Shown: positions 48,510 to 62,054 of the stretch, in pieces
How the letters are laid out: each line of letters starts with the position of its first letter
How positions within the stretch are numbered: position 1 is the stretch's first letter
Source: Cercospora beticola
Lineage: Eukaryota; Ascomycota; Dothideomycetes; Mycosphaerellales; Mycosphaerellaceae
Assembly: GCF_033473495.1 (NCBI RefSeq)
Contig: NC_088935.1
Coordinates: 1,364,001-1,428,000, forward strand
Reading direction: 5' to 3'
DNA length: 64,000 nucleotides
Notes under the pieces: model-generated
Database searches by the model: none
Seen by the model: the letters and a program-made list of their open reading frames with translations, nothing else
Told to the model about the DNA's origin: nothing
Program-made: the position numbers and the translations under genes

Positions 48510-48607
48510 TCATTTCCTTTGATCTGTGATCAGCAAGGGAAGGAGACTCAAACTTTGGTGTGGGAATGCTGTTATATTATTCCCTTCGATGTGTAATTAG
48601 CAAATCC
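48474..48607. repeat. 67 bp tandem duplication (2 units)
   Basis: 48,474-48,540 and 48,541-48,607. The units differ mostly by transitions; at least four are CpA-to-TpA (either strand) in the second unit. The repeat overlaps the 5' part of the Zn2Cys6 remnant. Confidence 0.75.
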
Positions 48608-49190
48608 ATAGACGTCTTCATGAGCGATAAGGCTTTGTTGTTGCTTGTTTGTATACTGGACATTTGCCTATTCCAATACACTGCGTGCATCAATAGTTTA
48701 GACATAGATTTTCTCGAATGAGACACTCGCCGCATAAATTGCGCTGGAGACGGATCAGACTTCTCCCAATCGTTCAGCCTGAGAACCGGTATGCACAGTT
48801 CCAGAAACCCAAGCTGCCGTGCTTTTAAGTTTACAAGCACTTGACATCACAATGGGAGGGCGATCCTGTGACCAGGAACTTCACTCGCCACTCGATCTGA
48901 AATTTGAAGAGTGCTCAAATGCGCTTGACCTTGTTTCTTCTTGAACCTCTGCCATTTCTGGACTCGGAATTACAAGAGAGTACATGAGACCAGGCGTTTG
49001 GCAGAGATTGTCCGCCGGTCACCGGCGAATATCATGCCATGATGTTCGCGAACGGTCGAGTTCTCTGCGATTTTCGAAGACTGTCGCCAGAAAGTAGCTG
49101 AGCGACATTTTAGTAATAGCGTTTTAGCAATACTGCATTTCGAACCCCACTTGATGCCAATTATAGCAGATTTTGACCAACTTAGCCCTT
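48608..49190. other. right edge of the gene island, no convincing gene
   Basis: A minus-strand frame of about 87 codons (48,840-48,577) begins at a non-ATG codon and has no domain. Composition turns AT-rich at about 49,190. Confidence 0.4.
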
Positions 49191-51963
49191 CCTATATTCA
49201 ATATCTACGTAATCGTCTTATGAACCCTCGTAGTATAGTTTTATATATATATTAGGTTAGTAAGTTTTATATTATAGTACCTTAGGTAAGGATAGCTAAT
49301 AGGCTAATCCTTTATATAATACTATAGGTACTTTCGATAAAAATGTCTCTTAAGCCTATTACGATTACGGAATTTCTTTAAGCGTTTATCGATATAGAGG
49401 TCTGCCTTACCGATATAGAATATATATTACGTCGGAGTATATTCGATCGGAAACGGATCTTATAGCGCTTTTACTTCGCGTAGAAGGTCTATACTTATAT
49501 CTTTATCGTACGTACTAATATATACTAACTTTATATAATATATCTTCTATTCGATAGGTTTCTAGCTTCTAGCGCTAATACTACGTTTATAGTATTCGTA
49601 CGTTATCGATATTCCTCGATATAATCGGATATTATAAAAGTAAAGAGAGCTTTTATAGCGCAATTCTGCTCTTTACTAAGCTAACTATATAGCTAGACTT
49701 TCGATAGCGTCTTCTTATTATACTTAATAGGAGAGCGTTCGAGCTAACTCGTAATATTTATAGCGGATCGCTACTTATAATACCTCTATAGGATATCGGC
49801 TATTATAATCTTATATACTACTTTTCTTTTATTCTAGTACTATCGGTCTATTCTCTAGTAAGCTTTATAAAGCTAAGTACCTCGAGCTCTAGAAGACGTT
49901 CTATACTTAGTATAGATCTTCTTAACTAAGCTCTTTCGTATTCTATATAGTAGCTTTACTTCTAGGTAACGTATAATTTATACTACTTAGGTCTCGTTTA
50001 ATACGCGAGGTCGGCGCGGATCGATAGTACGAGTTATACTACTCGTAGCTCTTATAACCTCGGTCTAGAGCGCGAGGCTCTAGTAGATAGTATATATATC
50101 TTAGGTAATATAACGAGATAGGTAGTTATACTAAAATACTACTAAGCTCGTATACTAGAGGATTAGGTTCCGCTACGCGTTACTAATAAGACCTATAAGC
50201 CTTTAGCGACTAATCTACTCTATACTAGAATAGAACCTACTACTACTATCTAGAGCTTCGCTATTACCTCTATAGAAGTAGTAAGGTTTTACTATATACT
50301 CGAATCCTATAATTCTACCGAGCGTAGATAGTCTACTACGTAGCTAATTATCTATTATAGGAGTAGTAGCGGAGACTATAACTCTATATATAGTATTCTC
50401 TAGTCTACGAAAAAGTAGTATACTAGTCTTCGAGTCCTTAATCGGCAACTCTAGCTAGTTAAGACCTATAGGGACTCGAAGACGGAAAAGCTCTTCTAGT
50501 CCTATAAGGCCGGGCGCTACGAAGGCTTCGTCGGTAAATACTAGACTTAAGAGGAGTATCTACGAGTAGAGGAGAAGGTAGAGTTCGCTCGGGATATCTA
50601 GAATACTAAATATATTTCTAAGATATATATTAGTAATCCGGATTATATCCTTAAATACCGATAATAGTATAGCGGTACTACGTACGCGTCTTTTAAGCCT
50701 AGGTAACCTTTAGTATACTTAAACGTTAGCTCGATTAGAAGCCGTAGCTAATTACTTCTTATAGGATCTCGAAGAAGCGTAAGCTTAAAGTATTTATACC
50801 GGAGTCCTAGGAGCGTACCTAGCCGGTTGCCGGTAATACCTATAAGCTAGAGGATTAAAGCGAGTTATACTCTTAACCGTTCGTAGTCGAGCGTAAACTT
50901 AGGCGAGGTCTATAATGTTTTTAGTAGTTTAAATTTATCCTTAGCTCGTATAATCGGCTTCGGTCTCTTCTCCGTCTATAATCGGAACTCCTACGCTAGA
51001 CGCTACTAGACCTATAGTATATATAAGCGGTAGAAACCGAGCTAGGATAAGAGTATTAATACTCTATATATACTATATATCTAACTTTTAATCGTAGAGT
51101 CGATTATAATATAGCCCGTCTTAGTCTTCTATATAATATAGAAGGTGTTCTAGTACGTCTATAGAGTGCTTACGCTTCGCAAAGTCTCGTACCTCTATTC
51201 TAGTAACTAGTAAAAGAATAAGTAGACGATAGCGATAGGTATTACTTAGAGCGTTTCGAGGGCATCTTTCCTAGTTATCTAATAATATCTACGTTCGTTA
51301 GGTTAGTAGAGCACTATATACTACGTCGTAATCTACTTATACTAGTAACGTACTTATACTATAATCCCTTTACCTAGCTCTATAGCTACTTACTTCCTTT
51401 AGTATAAATCTTTCGTATATATACCGCCTCGTCGAACTCTACTTCTATACGTCTAAAGCGCTCCGCCTAAGAAAGCGCGTTGCCGATTTCTGCTATATAG
51501 CTTATAGCTAGGAGGACTCTACTACGTATAAGGCCTACGTTAGGTATAGAACTATACGCTATTCGTCTCGCGATTCCTTATAGTAGAGCAACTATACCTA
51601 GGCCGACTAGTAGAGTACTACGGGAGCGCGGTAGATATAAGGAGGAATAACGAATAAATAGGTAAGTCCGGCCGGCTAGCGACTCGAGAGATAGCGATCT
51701 AGCGCCTTTATATACCTTAGAGAGATAGAAGAGAGAAGGAGCAATTAGTATAGGTATAGAGATATAGCGAGGCGCGCGCTCTACGAGATAATATATAGGG
51801 CCTACTACCTACGCGAAGGTCTATTAACTAGGAGAGTTAAGGAGCGGCGGGCCGTAGCGTACGCTAAGTTATATTAGAGCTATCGAGCGGCGAAATAGTA
51901 TTCTAATTTATATATATTTACGTCCCGAGTTAGGAGCGATTTCGCTCTCCTCTCGTTTTATTC
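49191..51963. mobile_element. unidentified RIP-mutated relic, CpG-rich
   Basis: CpA is almost absent but CpG is common. From the ATG at 49,345 a plus-strand frame can be read for several hundred codons with only TAA/TAG interruptions, as if Gln and Trp codons had been hit by RIP; further right the best frame changes. No reverse transcriptase, integrase or transposase motif was recognised. Ends abruptly at 51,963, where the inverted Copia fragment begins; a small palindrome GAGCGATTTCGCTC lies at 51,934-51,947. Confidence 0.35.
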
Positions 51964-54900
51964 TATATAGTTAGAGTCTAAATATCCTATTAGGCTTTCT
52001 CTATTTCTTCTAAATATTAGTTCTAAGTTTTAGGATAACTTTAAGTATCTTACTAGTTTCTTTAGAGCTTATATATACCTCTTAGTTAGGTCTAAGATAT
52101 ATAAGCTTAACTTTCTAAAAAAGAAAGTAATATCTAGTCTTATTATAACTATAAGCTATATCTAGATACTAGTTTAGCTTTAGTACTCTATTTTGTTCTC
52201 TCTCTCTTATTATATAAGCCTATTAGTTTTAGGCTATTATAACTATCTATTAGTAAAAGAGTTAGGTTAGCTATCTCCTTAGTTATTCCTAGCTTTATAA
52301 GGTTCTCCTAGATAAAGTATTCTTAATTAAGCTTTAAAGTTCTAGCTTATCTATCTCTTATTAACCTTATTCTAAGAATTTTCTCTAGTTCTCTAAGATC
52401 TTTAATCTTAAATACCTTACCTAGCTATTCCTTAAACTAAAGTATATCTTCTAGCTTTAGTACTATAATTAGAATATTATCTATATAGATTAGAATTAGA
52501 ATATTCCTTTCCTAGTAGATAAGAAAGTATAGGTCTACTTCTAATTATATAAACCTAATATGTTTTAACTTTAAAATATAGAGTTTATTCTAGTCTCTTA
52601 CTACTTACTTTAGTCTATATAAGCTTCTTAGAATTTATAGAACTATATTAGATAGAATCTTAACTTCTAGTAGTAGAATTATAAAGATTTCTTCTTAAAG
52701 TTTACTCTTAGTAAATATATTATTTATATCTACTTAGTAGAGTTCTAGATCCTTTTTATAAACTATAGCTATAAATACTCTTAAAGTATTATACCTAACT
52801 ATTAGTATAAAGGTCTTCTAGAAATTAATTCTAAACTTCTAAAAGAAACCTCTTATAACTAGTCTTACTTTAAACTTCTTAATAGCTCTACTAATTAATC
52901 TCTTTATATTAAATACCTACTTAGATATAATAAGGTTTACTCCTTTAGGTAGAATAATCTTTATCTAGATATTATTACTTCTTAATATAGTTAGTTCCTT
53001 TTAGACTATATCCTTCTATATATATTTCTATTTAGAATTCTAAATTACCTCTTTATAGGACTTTAGAATAGGTACCTCTTATTTCTATATAGAGACTTAA
53101 GGAGTAATTACTATAAATATAGACTTCTAAATCTCTAATAGAGCTTCCTAAATCTACTTCTATTCTTAGCTTTAGACTTAGCTTAGAAATACTTTATAAT
53201 ACTTAGTACTAGGCTCCTCCTTCTATCTATATTCTCTCTATCTCTTCTAAAGTACTTATTTTATTACTATACTATAAGCTTTTAGCTCTAGGCCTAGTCC
53301 TTTATCTAAGATAGATCTTCTTCTCTTTTAGCTATAAGTTTAGTTTTAGTTCCTTTTCTAATCTCTATTTCCTTATAGGTCCTACTATATAATATTTAAT
53401 TCTCTTACTTTAGAACATAGTCTTCTACTAGTACTAGGACTAGCTTATCTATTAACTTCCTAGCTTAGCTTAAGTAGTTTAGTAGTTCTACTTTTCTTCT
53501 ACTAGAGTTATAGTTCTCTAGAGTTTTCTTCTTCTAGATCTTCTATTCTCTAGTACTTCTTCTTATTCTTTAGTAGAGATAGTAACTATATAAAAAGTAT
53601 TTAGCTAGGACCTATAGGTTTAGTTACTATAGCTATAGATATAGTAGCTATAGAAAGTATAACTACTATTAGTTTCTTTAGAGGTCTACTAACTAAGTTT
53701 CTAATAGATATACTACTTACTTAATTAAGCTTAGGAATATTTAGCTCTATATCTTCTCCTTTCTTATACTTAAACTAAGTAGTAGTATTATAGGCTTTAA
53801 TAGCTCTTATATTAGACTCTTAGAAGAGCTATATTTTAGTAGTATTAGGAATATACCTAATAAATATAGTATTTTTACTTCTATTTATTAGTTTATCTAA
53901 TCTTATTTCTACTAGCTAGAACTTAGGATCTATATAGACTACTACTTTATAACTCTAAACTCTAAAGTATAATACTAAGAGTTAAATACCTAAAAAGGCT
54001 TTCTTAGGTAATACTTTAAATCTATTAATTTCTAGACTATTAGAAAGAGAATTTCTAATAACTATATAGGCTACTAAGGCTTCTAGCTAGAATTTAATAG
54101 ATATATAGGTATCTTCTAGTATTATTCTTATATAGTCTTTAGAGATTTAGATTAACCTCTTAACTACTCTATTCTAGATAGAGTTATATACTTTAGTTAT
54201 ATAGAAGGAAATTCTATATTCCTTTTCCTACTACTTTAGTATAGTAAGAAGCTCTCTTACTCTATTACTCCTTATAATTTAGAAAGAGTTTTCTAATTAT
54301 AGCTTAGCTTTTACTTTCTAGTTTTTAAGAATACTTAGTATATCTTCTCTAGACTTTATTAGAAAAGTCTATTTCTTTCTTAAGAAGTTATTAATAATCT
54401 TAAGCTACTATTTATATTCTAATTTTAAAATAAGTAAAGAACTATAGATATTAATAGAAACTAGAGATAACTTTTAGAGTTTTCTTTTAGTTTCTTTCTC
54501 TCTATATTTTTTTATTTTTACTAAGGAATATACTCTATAAGGTTAGTATTCCTTTAGAATAGAAATCTAAGCCTTTAAGTTAGATACTTTATATAGGTTT
54601 CTAAGAAGACTTTCTCTAAAATATATAAGTTTTCTATACTAAAGCTTCTACTACTTCTAGATCTTTTCTTAGGCTTTAAAAGTATAGGCTTTATTTTCTT
54701 ATTTTTAATTAAAGTATAATATTATAAGCTTCTATAATATATTATTAATCTTCTTAATAAATAGTACTTCTTCTAATAGTTTTATCTAGATAACTAGTTT
54801 CCTAGATAATAAAATAAGTATAAATTTTAGTAGTTAAATACTATACTACTAGCTAAATTAGCTCTAAGAAATAAGATTTACTTCTAGACTAGATATAAAG

Positions 54901-55894
54901 AGAATATTTCTTAAGAATAATCTATTTTTCTCTTTTTCTATTTATTACTATATTTCCTATATATATAGCTATTAGATAGCTACCTCTAACTTTAATCTAC
55001 TTTTTCCTCTAAAGAGATTTTAGTTCTCTAAAAAGTAATTCTTAGTTAGTTATATATAATAAAGTATAGGAGTTAAGTAGCTATTTTAATAGTATATACT
55101 TATTTTTTACTTCTATAGTTAAGTATATAACTTTATTAATATTATTATTCTCTAATAGAAATTAAGATACTTTAAATACTATAGAAGGCTCTATATCTTC
55201 TTAAGTAGTATATATTTTCTTAGAAAACTTTCTTAAGCTTTATTTCTTCTTAAGAAATTAGACTTTTAGATTAAGTTTCTTTACTATTTCTTTTAATACT
55301 TCTCTATCTAGTAAAGATCTCTTTCTAAATATACTCTCTCTAGATAGTATTCTTCTCTTCTCTATTCTACTAGCTTATTTTAAGTTAATAGTTCTCTTAG
55401 CTTTATTAAAGTATAGATACTTAGTAATATCTCTAAAATACTCCTTCTTATAGAAGTAGTATTTTAGCTTTATACTTTAGATCTCTCTTTCTTTAGTAAA
55501 TATTACTATTTCTTATAACTAGTATCTATACTATATTAACTTCTCTACTTTAAGAAGTTAGAGGATTTCTTTAGAGTCTAAGTTCTTCTAAGCTTAGATA
55601 GTCTATCTTATACTCTTATACTTAGCTAGAAGTATAAAGAGTAGATACTTAATCCTTATATTAGAAGTCTTATAGTATAACTCTCTCTAGTTAATTTCTA
55701 TAATCCTCCTTCTAAGATTACTAAAGTAGACCTATAATTTCCTAATTATATTCTCTAGTTCTATCTTAAAAGTTATAAATTCTTAGATAATAGCTATTAT
55801 ATATATCTATTAGACTTTACTATATTTCCTATATAGCTTTATCTAGATATTATATACTCTTATCTTATCTATTACCTTATCTTAGTTATTTATA

Positions 55895-58800
55895 GATAGA
55901 TAGATAGATAATTCTTATACGCCGGTCTACCTCTTTTAACTAGAGTAAATAGTACGCTCTATAGATTTCGGTTAAGAGAAAAGCCTTCGAAAAACTCTTA
56001 TATATTCCTTTATTTATAGTCTACGTAGCTACTTCCTTCGCTTCTATTTTCCTTTAGATAATACTAGGTATCTAGTAAGTCCTCCTTTTACTAGACTCTA
56101 TTCTTCCTCTTCTCTCTTCTCTTATCCTTCTATACCTCTTCTCTTATAAGTAAGAATTAGTCTAGAACCTCTTCTTAGATAAGCTACTTTACTATTATAT
56201 ATAGCTCTCTCTTTATATTAGCTAGGTCCTTCTAGTTTATAGATACTCCTATCTAGAATAGTAGGTATCTTCTCTCGTTCTATTTTAGATAGAATATATA
56301 TATATATTTTAGTATCTTATATCTCTATCTATATTCGTAGTCTAGTATAAAACCTAGGACTCTCCTTTTAGTAAGATATTGCCTTATTCTAATATACTCT
56401 ATCCTTAAGAGTATAACTATTATACTCTCTAGTCTAGTAAGTTCTTTATATAGAGTTAGTCTAATAGTAGAGAAGATAGTAGTTTTCTATACTAGTAGTT
56501 ATTCCTCTTCTACTCTTACTCTTCTCTCTTTCTTATTCCTTTCCTACTTTCTATTCTACTAGTATTTAGCCTACTATACCTTATAGCCTAAGTATATCTA
56601 TATTATTATTTCTTAGCCTTATACTATCTAGAGAATTTCCTCCTATCTAGTTTAGGTTAGTAGTACTAGTTACCTAGCTCTCTTTCCTACTTATACTTAC
56701 CTTTTAATCTTCTTATACTTATCTTTAATATACTAGTATATAGGTTAGATATCTTACTTTTTAGATACTTATCTAGCTAGGTCCTAGGTATATAAATAGA
56801 GAGAAGTAATATTTGCTTCTTTCTCTAGAATAGCTATTATAACTAACTTATATACTTCTATAATATTCCTTAGGGCCTCTCTCTAGATCTTCTTAATAGG
56901 TTTAGTAAAGTTTCTATAGTAGCTTTATATACTCTCTAGGTTAGACTAGACTTAGTAGCTAAAAGTAATAGCTAGTCTTACTACTACTATATAAAGATAC
57001 CTTACTTTTTAGAAGGATACTCTCTATATAGACTTATATAGTCTCTAAAGTAATTATATTTAGTAGGCTCCCTTTTCTACTACTTATTTAATATATAGGC
57101 TCTATTTAAGTTTAGTATCTATCTATACTCTAAGGAGTCTAAGTAATAGTAGTAGTTCTCTATTAAATCTCTAGATTTAGACTATAGCTTTAAAGTTATA
57201 CTTCCTACTTCTAGTAAAGTAGATTAGCTAATATTTCTATAGTATAAATTCTACTCTATATCTCCTTACCTATTCTTTATATTTCTAGTAGACTTTCTTA
57301 AGTTACCTATAGTTATCCTCTATTAATATACTATATATAAGGATATTAAAGTTATCTATAAACCCTATTACTAAAGTAGTCCCTTTATAGAGTATTAGGA
57401 GTAGAGTAGAGGCAAAGAAGAGGAAGAGAATTAGAGATAGAGTAGAGCCTTAGAGAATTCCTATATTTTAGAGCTTTAGTTAGTCTATAAATTCTCTAAG
57501 CCTTAGATAGGTAGTCCTATCTTAGAGGAATAATTAGATAAAGCTAATAGTATAGTCTAGGAAGCCTTTTATTCTAATATTATAAAGTAGCTTCTAGTAG
57601 AAGACTTTATTAAATACCTCTAAAATATTAAGGTAGAGTATAGATACTATAGCTCCTAGCTTAGTTTCCTAGATAGTTTTTACTTACTTAGTAATAAAGT
57701 CTAATACTAAAGTAGTAGACTTACTAGGCCTAGTACCTATTTATTCTTCTAGAAAGAGCTTCCTTTCTTTAGCTTTCTTAGATATTCTCTTAGTAACTAT
57801 AGCTTCTAGGACCTTTACTATTATATTAAGTAGAGTAATAGGTCTATATACTCCTAGCTTTAAGTAGTCTAGCTTCTATAGTTTCCTAAGTACTACTATT
57901 ATAGAGTACTTAAAAGCTTTAAAGTAGTATACTATCCTTAGGTATATAGTAAAGAGTTTAGCTAGAATTAGAGAAATTTATTCTCTATACTCTTTAAGTA
58001 AGAAATTTAGTATTTAGTTAGGTCCTAGAGCCTTATTACTAGGTAGTTTCCTAAGGACTCCTTCTACTTCTTTTAGTTAAACCTTAACCTCTATCTAGAA
58101 TTAGAGTAGTAGTTAGGTATATTAGATATTACTTAAGTCTACTTCTCTTAGGTCTAGGAAGAAGTATCTTACTAGGATTATAGCCTTCCTCTTATTAGTA
58201 TTTCTATTATACTCTATATTAGCTAGGCTTAGGAAGTATAGTAGCTAGTACTCTTAGTTAGCTCTTTCTCTAGTCTATTTAGCTATTTTCTAGATTTTCT
58301 TAGAGTCCTCTATAACTTCTTTTATTAGTCTCCTCTAAGCTAGGTTCTACTCTCTTCTTATAGCCTTACTTCTTATATATAATACTTTAAGATATAGCTT
58401 ATAGCTCTATTCTATTTTATAGTTCCTCTATTCTCTTCTCTTTCTTCTTACTAGCTTTATAGCTTCCTTATATTCCTAGGTCTATACTATCTTTATATAG
58501 CTTAATAGTCTAGCTATTAGAACTATCTCCTCTATAATCCTCTAGATAGAGAATTATATTCTATAGGCTAGTATATCTAGGTATTCCTTTATATTAAGTA
58601 GGAGTTAGTTAAGTTAGTTAGTATTTTAGACTATAAGGTCCTAGATTCTATTCTAGTTAGTAGCTTTCTACTACTTTCTCTAGCTTCTTTCTTTTAGCTC
58701 TTAGAGATTAATATAGAGAGTTATTCTAAGAGAGATATAGTTAGAGCTATATATTTCTTCTAAGAGAGCTTTATATTCTTAGATTAGGTTTTAGAAGAAG

Positions 58801-60960
58801 AGGCTAATAAAGACTAGGTCTAGTATTTAGTAGCTAGCTATATATCTTTCCTATATAATTATCTCTAGCTCTAGAGCTAGCTATAGTTAGGCCTCTATAA
58901 TTATTTTAATAAGCTTATCTACTATAGTATATTAGGTTTAGATTATATTTCCTCTCTATTTTAAGTAGTAGAAGTTAAAGTCTCCTACTACTATATAGCT
59001 TACTTTTATATCCTCTAGAGTTTATAATAGTACTTTTTAGAATATAGAAATAGTCCTTTCTTATTTATAGCTTATTAGCTCTAAGAAGTTATAGTAGTTA
59101 TAAATAGAGATAGTTTCTATAGATATCTAGACTTAGATAGTTACTAAGTTATCTATATTATAGAAGAGTAGTTTTTAGCTATTAGTTCTAACTTTATCTA
59201 ATATAAGTATTACTACTTTTAGGTTCTACTAGAGTAGGAGGACTATAGAGTATCCTTTCTTAGCTTTAGTTCTACTATAAATTAGCTTTAGTTCTACTAT
59301 TTATAGTATTAAGCTATAGTTCTTATAGTACTATTACTATAGCCTCTTCTATAGCTTAGCTATCTAGTAGTAGAGTTTAGGTAGTATTTAACCTATTAAT
59401 ATTATATTAGTAGATTATTAGAGTTTAGCTACTTATAGGATTTATAGAATTCTTAGAGAAGAAGCTTAATTAGGTTAATATCTATATCTTTCTAGAGGAT
59501 ACTTATTACCTTTTAGGTATCCTTATTCTTCTATATAGAAGAGAAGTAGAGCTTGCTTGCTTGCCTCCTACTAGCTATTACTACTACTATAGTGCCTAGG
59601 GGCCTGCCTTTATATCTAATATTCCTCTATAGAGGCTTAGCTAGTAGAGCTTTCCTTTTAAGGATTAGAGGTTCTATATTACTATCTCCTTATATTAGGC
59701 CTAAGGCTATCTCCTATTGCTTTTTAAACTACTCTAAGAATGCTCTTGCTTTAGCCTTTATAGTAGCTTTATAGCTATATTAGAGAGAGTATACCTTATA
59801 GTCTCTCTTATAGTTATAGTATTTAATTTTCTTCTTCTTATAGCTATCTATCCTATACTTCTCTATATAGTTTCTATATATGTCTTCTATAGCCTTATAG
59901 TAGGTAGTAATATACCTAAAGCTATTATACTTAAGGCATTATATAATCCTCTACTATAGGTAGTATAGTTCTACTATATACTATATTAATCTAATAGTAA
60001 TACCTCTTCTATATATTTCCCTTATAGTTTGTCTATCCTATACTACTATTACTACTAATAAGAAGTTAGTCTCTTCTCTTACTCTCTAGTTCTTAAGCTA
60101 AAAGGCCTTCCTAATTTTAAGCCTATTTAGAAACTAGGTAAAGTTATCTTAGTCGAGCTAGATCTAGCTATTTATATCCTCTAGCTTCTAGGATATCCTA
60201 ATACTATATATAATTACCTAGGTACTTAGTATCTCTACCTAGGCCTCTAGGTATATAGCTTTAAGCTAAAATTAGTCCTTCTCTAGTCTACTTTTCTCTT
60301 CTTCTCTATAGAGAATAACTTTAAGGTCTCTACTTAGAAGCTTTTATATAGCCTTAAACTACTATACTCCTAGTTTCCTTCTAAGCTCTTTATAGTTTAT
60401 TTTCTTTATTATCTCCCTTTCTTCTTAGTTTCCTATCCTTACTAAGATAGTTATAGATACTTAGAGCTAGAGCCTTAGTATTATATATCTAATTTAAGCT
60501 ATCTAGGCCTATATTTTAAAAGTAGTAGTAGTAGGTATTAGGTAGCTCTAGAGAGTTTTCTAGATAGCTTAAAGAGTCTACGACTCTTCCTAGTAGAGAG
60601 CGAAGTAGAGAAGAGCCTATTAGACCTATTAGAGAAGAAGAAGAGTTAGAGAGAAAGAAAGAGTTATCTAGATATCGAAATAACTCTAGATCTATTCTAT
60701 AAGTATTTTTAGGTTCTTTTAGATTATTAGTTTTAGAATATTAGTATTAGTAGTTATTTTCTAGCCTTATTAGCTAGAGAGAGGTAGTTATAAGTAGGTT
60801 TAGACTACCTAGGAGTTAGAGTCGTAACTTCCTCCTTCTAGACTTCCTTCTCTACTTATAGTATTATAGTATCGGTCGAGAGGTATTATTACGTATTAGA
60901 AGGCCTCGAGGCCTTCTACTATCGTCGTTATCGCCTACTAGAGCGCGTTTATATTTTTTC
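55895..60960 (-). mobile_element. LINE family A (Tad-like), copy L3
   Basis: 5,066 bp, reverse complement of L2, with the same target duplication (55,881-55,894 and 60,961-60,974), the same internal 22 bp duplication and the same surviving motifs. It is a passive copy made by the large duplication, not an independent insertion. The plus-strand 73-codon frame at 59,553-59,774 is a shadow of ORF1. Confidence 0.9.
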
Positions 60961-61832
60961 CTTAGTTATTTATATAAAGACTTTCTATTAGAATATAGAT
61001 TGCCTTTATATTATCCTTCTACTATTTTAAGCTAAACTCTAAAAATATAGTACCTTTCTCTTTACTTAATAAAGCTTTAAATACTTTAGCTTTAGCTAGA
61101 GTAGGTACTAATAATCTCTTTAAGTCTAAGATTATCTAGAAGATTTCTTTTTCTCTAAGTATATTCTTCTATAGCTTAAACTATAGTTTCTAGTTCTTCC
61201 TTATTAGAATTAGTATTCTCCTCCTATCTAATTTACTTATTAAATCTATTTCTATAAAATTAAATAAATAAATCTAAACTCTAGAAATATAAGCTCTTTT
61301 AATCTAATTAGTAGCTTCTAGATTTCTGCTTTCTCTAGTTACTAAGACTCTTCTTTCTTAGCTAAGATATCTAAGGACTCTTCTCTCTTATAGAAGTTAG
61401 TTAGGTTTTTAAATAAAGAATTTCTAAAAGATCTACTTTCTTAGAAAAGTACTACTAGCTAGTTCTAAGGTATTAGTAGTACTTAGTACTTAGGCCTAGT
61501 CTTATCTACTTAAGTACTATAGTCTAAGGCTAATCCTTTCCTCTTTATACTTCTTTAGTATACTTCTCTTTTAAAGTAGAGTATACTTTACTAGACTTTT
61601 CTCTATTTTATCTACTTTTTAGAGACTTCTAGCTTATAACTAGGATCTTCTAAAGCTTTAAAGTAGTATAGATAGGATATGCTTCTAGTCTCCCTTATAC
61701 TCTTTTCCTACTTCTTTATCTAGTTAATACTATAGGTTCTATAAGAGGTAATATATATTACTTTAAAGATAAGAAGGCTAACTCTTTCTACTTAGAGCTT
61801 CTCTATAAACTCGAGCTTATAACCTATTAATT

Positions 61833-62054
61833 TATATTCTCGTAGGTACTCGTCTAATAGATATAATATAGTAGAAGTAGAGATAATAAGTAGAAACTAA
61901 CTAAGTTAATTATATTAGTTAGTTATAAGTTATATCTTACTTCTAAAATAGATATTAGCTAGGTTATATAACCTAGTATTATATAACCTATATTACCTAA
62001 TTCTAATCTCTAAAGTATCTCTTAGAATATCTAACTAGACTATACTTTCTAATA
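61833..62054 (-). repeat. Copia copy 3, 5' LTR
   Basis: 222 bp; mirror of 30,908-31,129. Confidence 0.85.

Larger units (their letters stand above)
51964..62054 (-). mobile_element. Ty1/Copia, copy 3, truncated in RNase H, with a nested LINE
   Basis: Mirror copy of 30,908-40,998. Minus strand: 5' LTR 61,833-62,054, primer-binding site 61,810-61,827, gag, LINE L3, integrase, reverse transcriptase; it stops at 51,964 inside RNase H, so the 3' end and 3' LTR are missing. It carries the same RIP changes as copy 2 wherever compared. Confidence 0.9.

Noticed and set aside
44220..49190. Island considered as cargo of a giant Starship-type element
   Set aside because: No tyrosine-recombinase captain frame or element ends were recognised around it; the flanks are Copia, LINE and unidentified relics.
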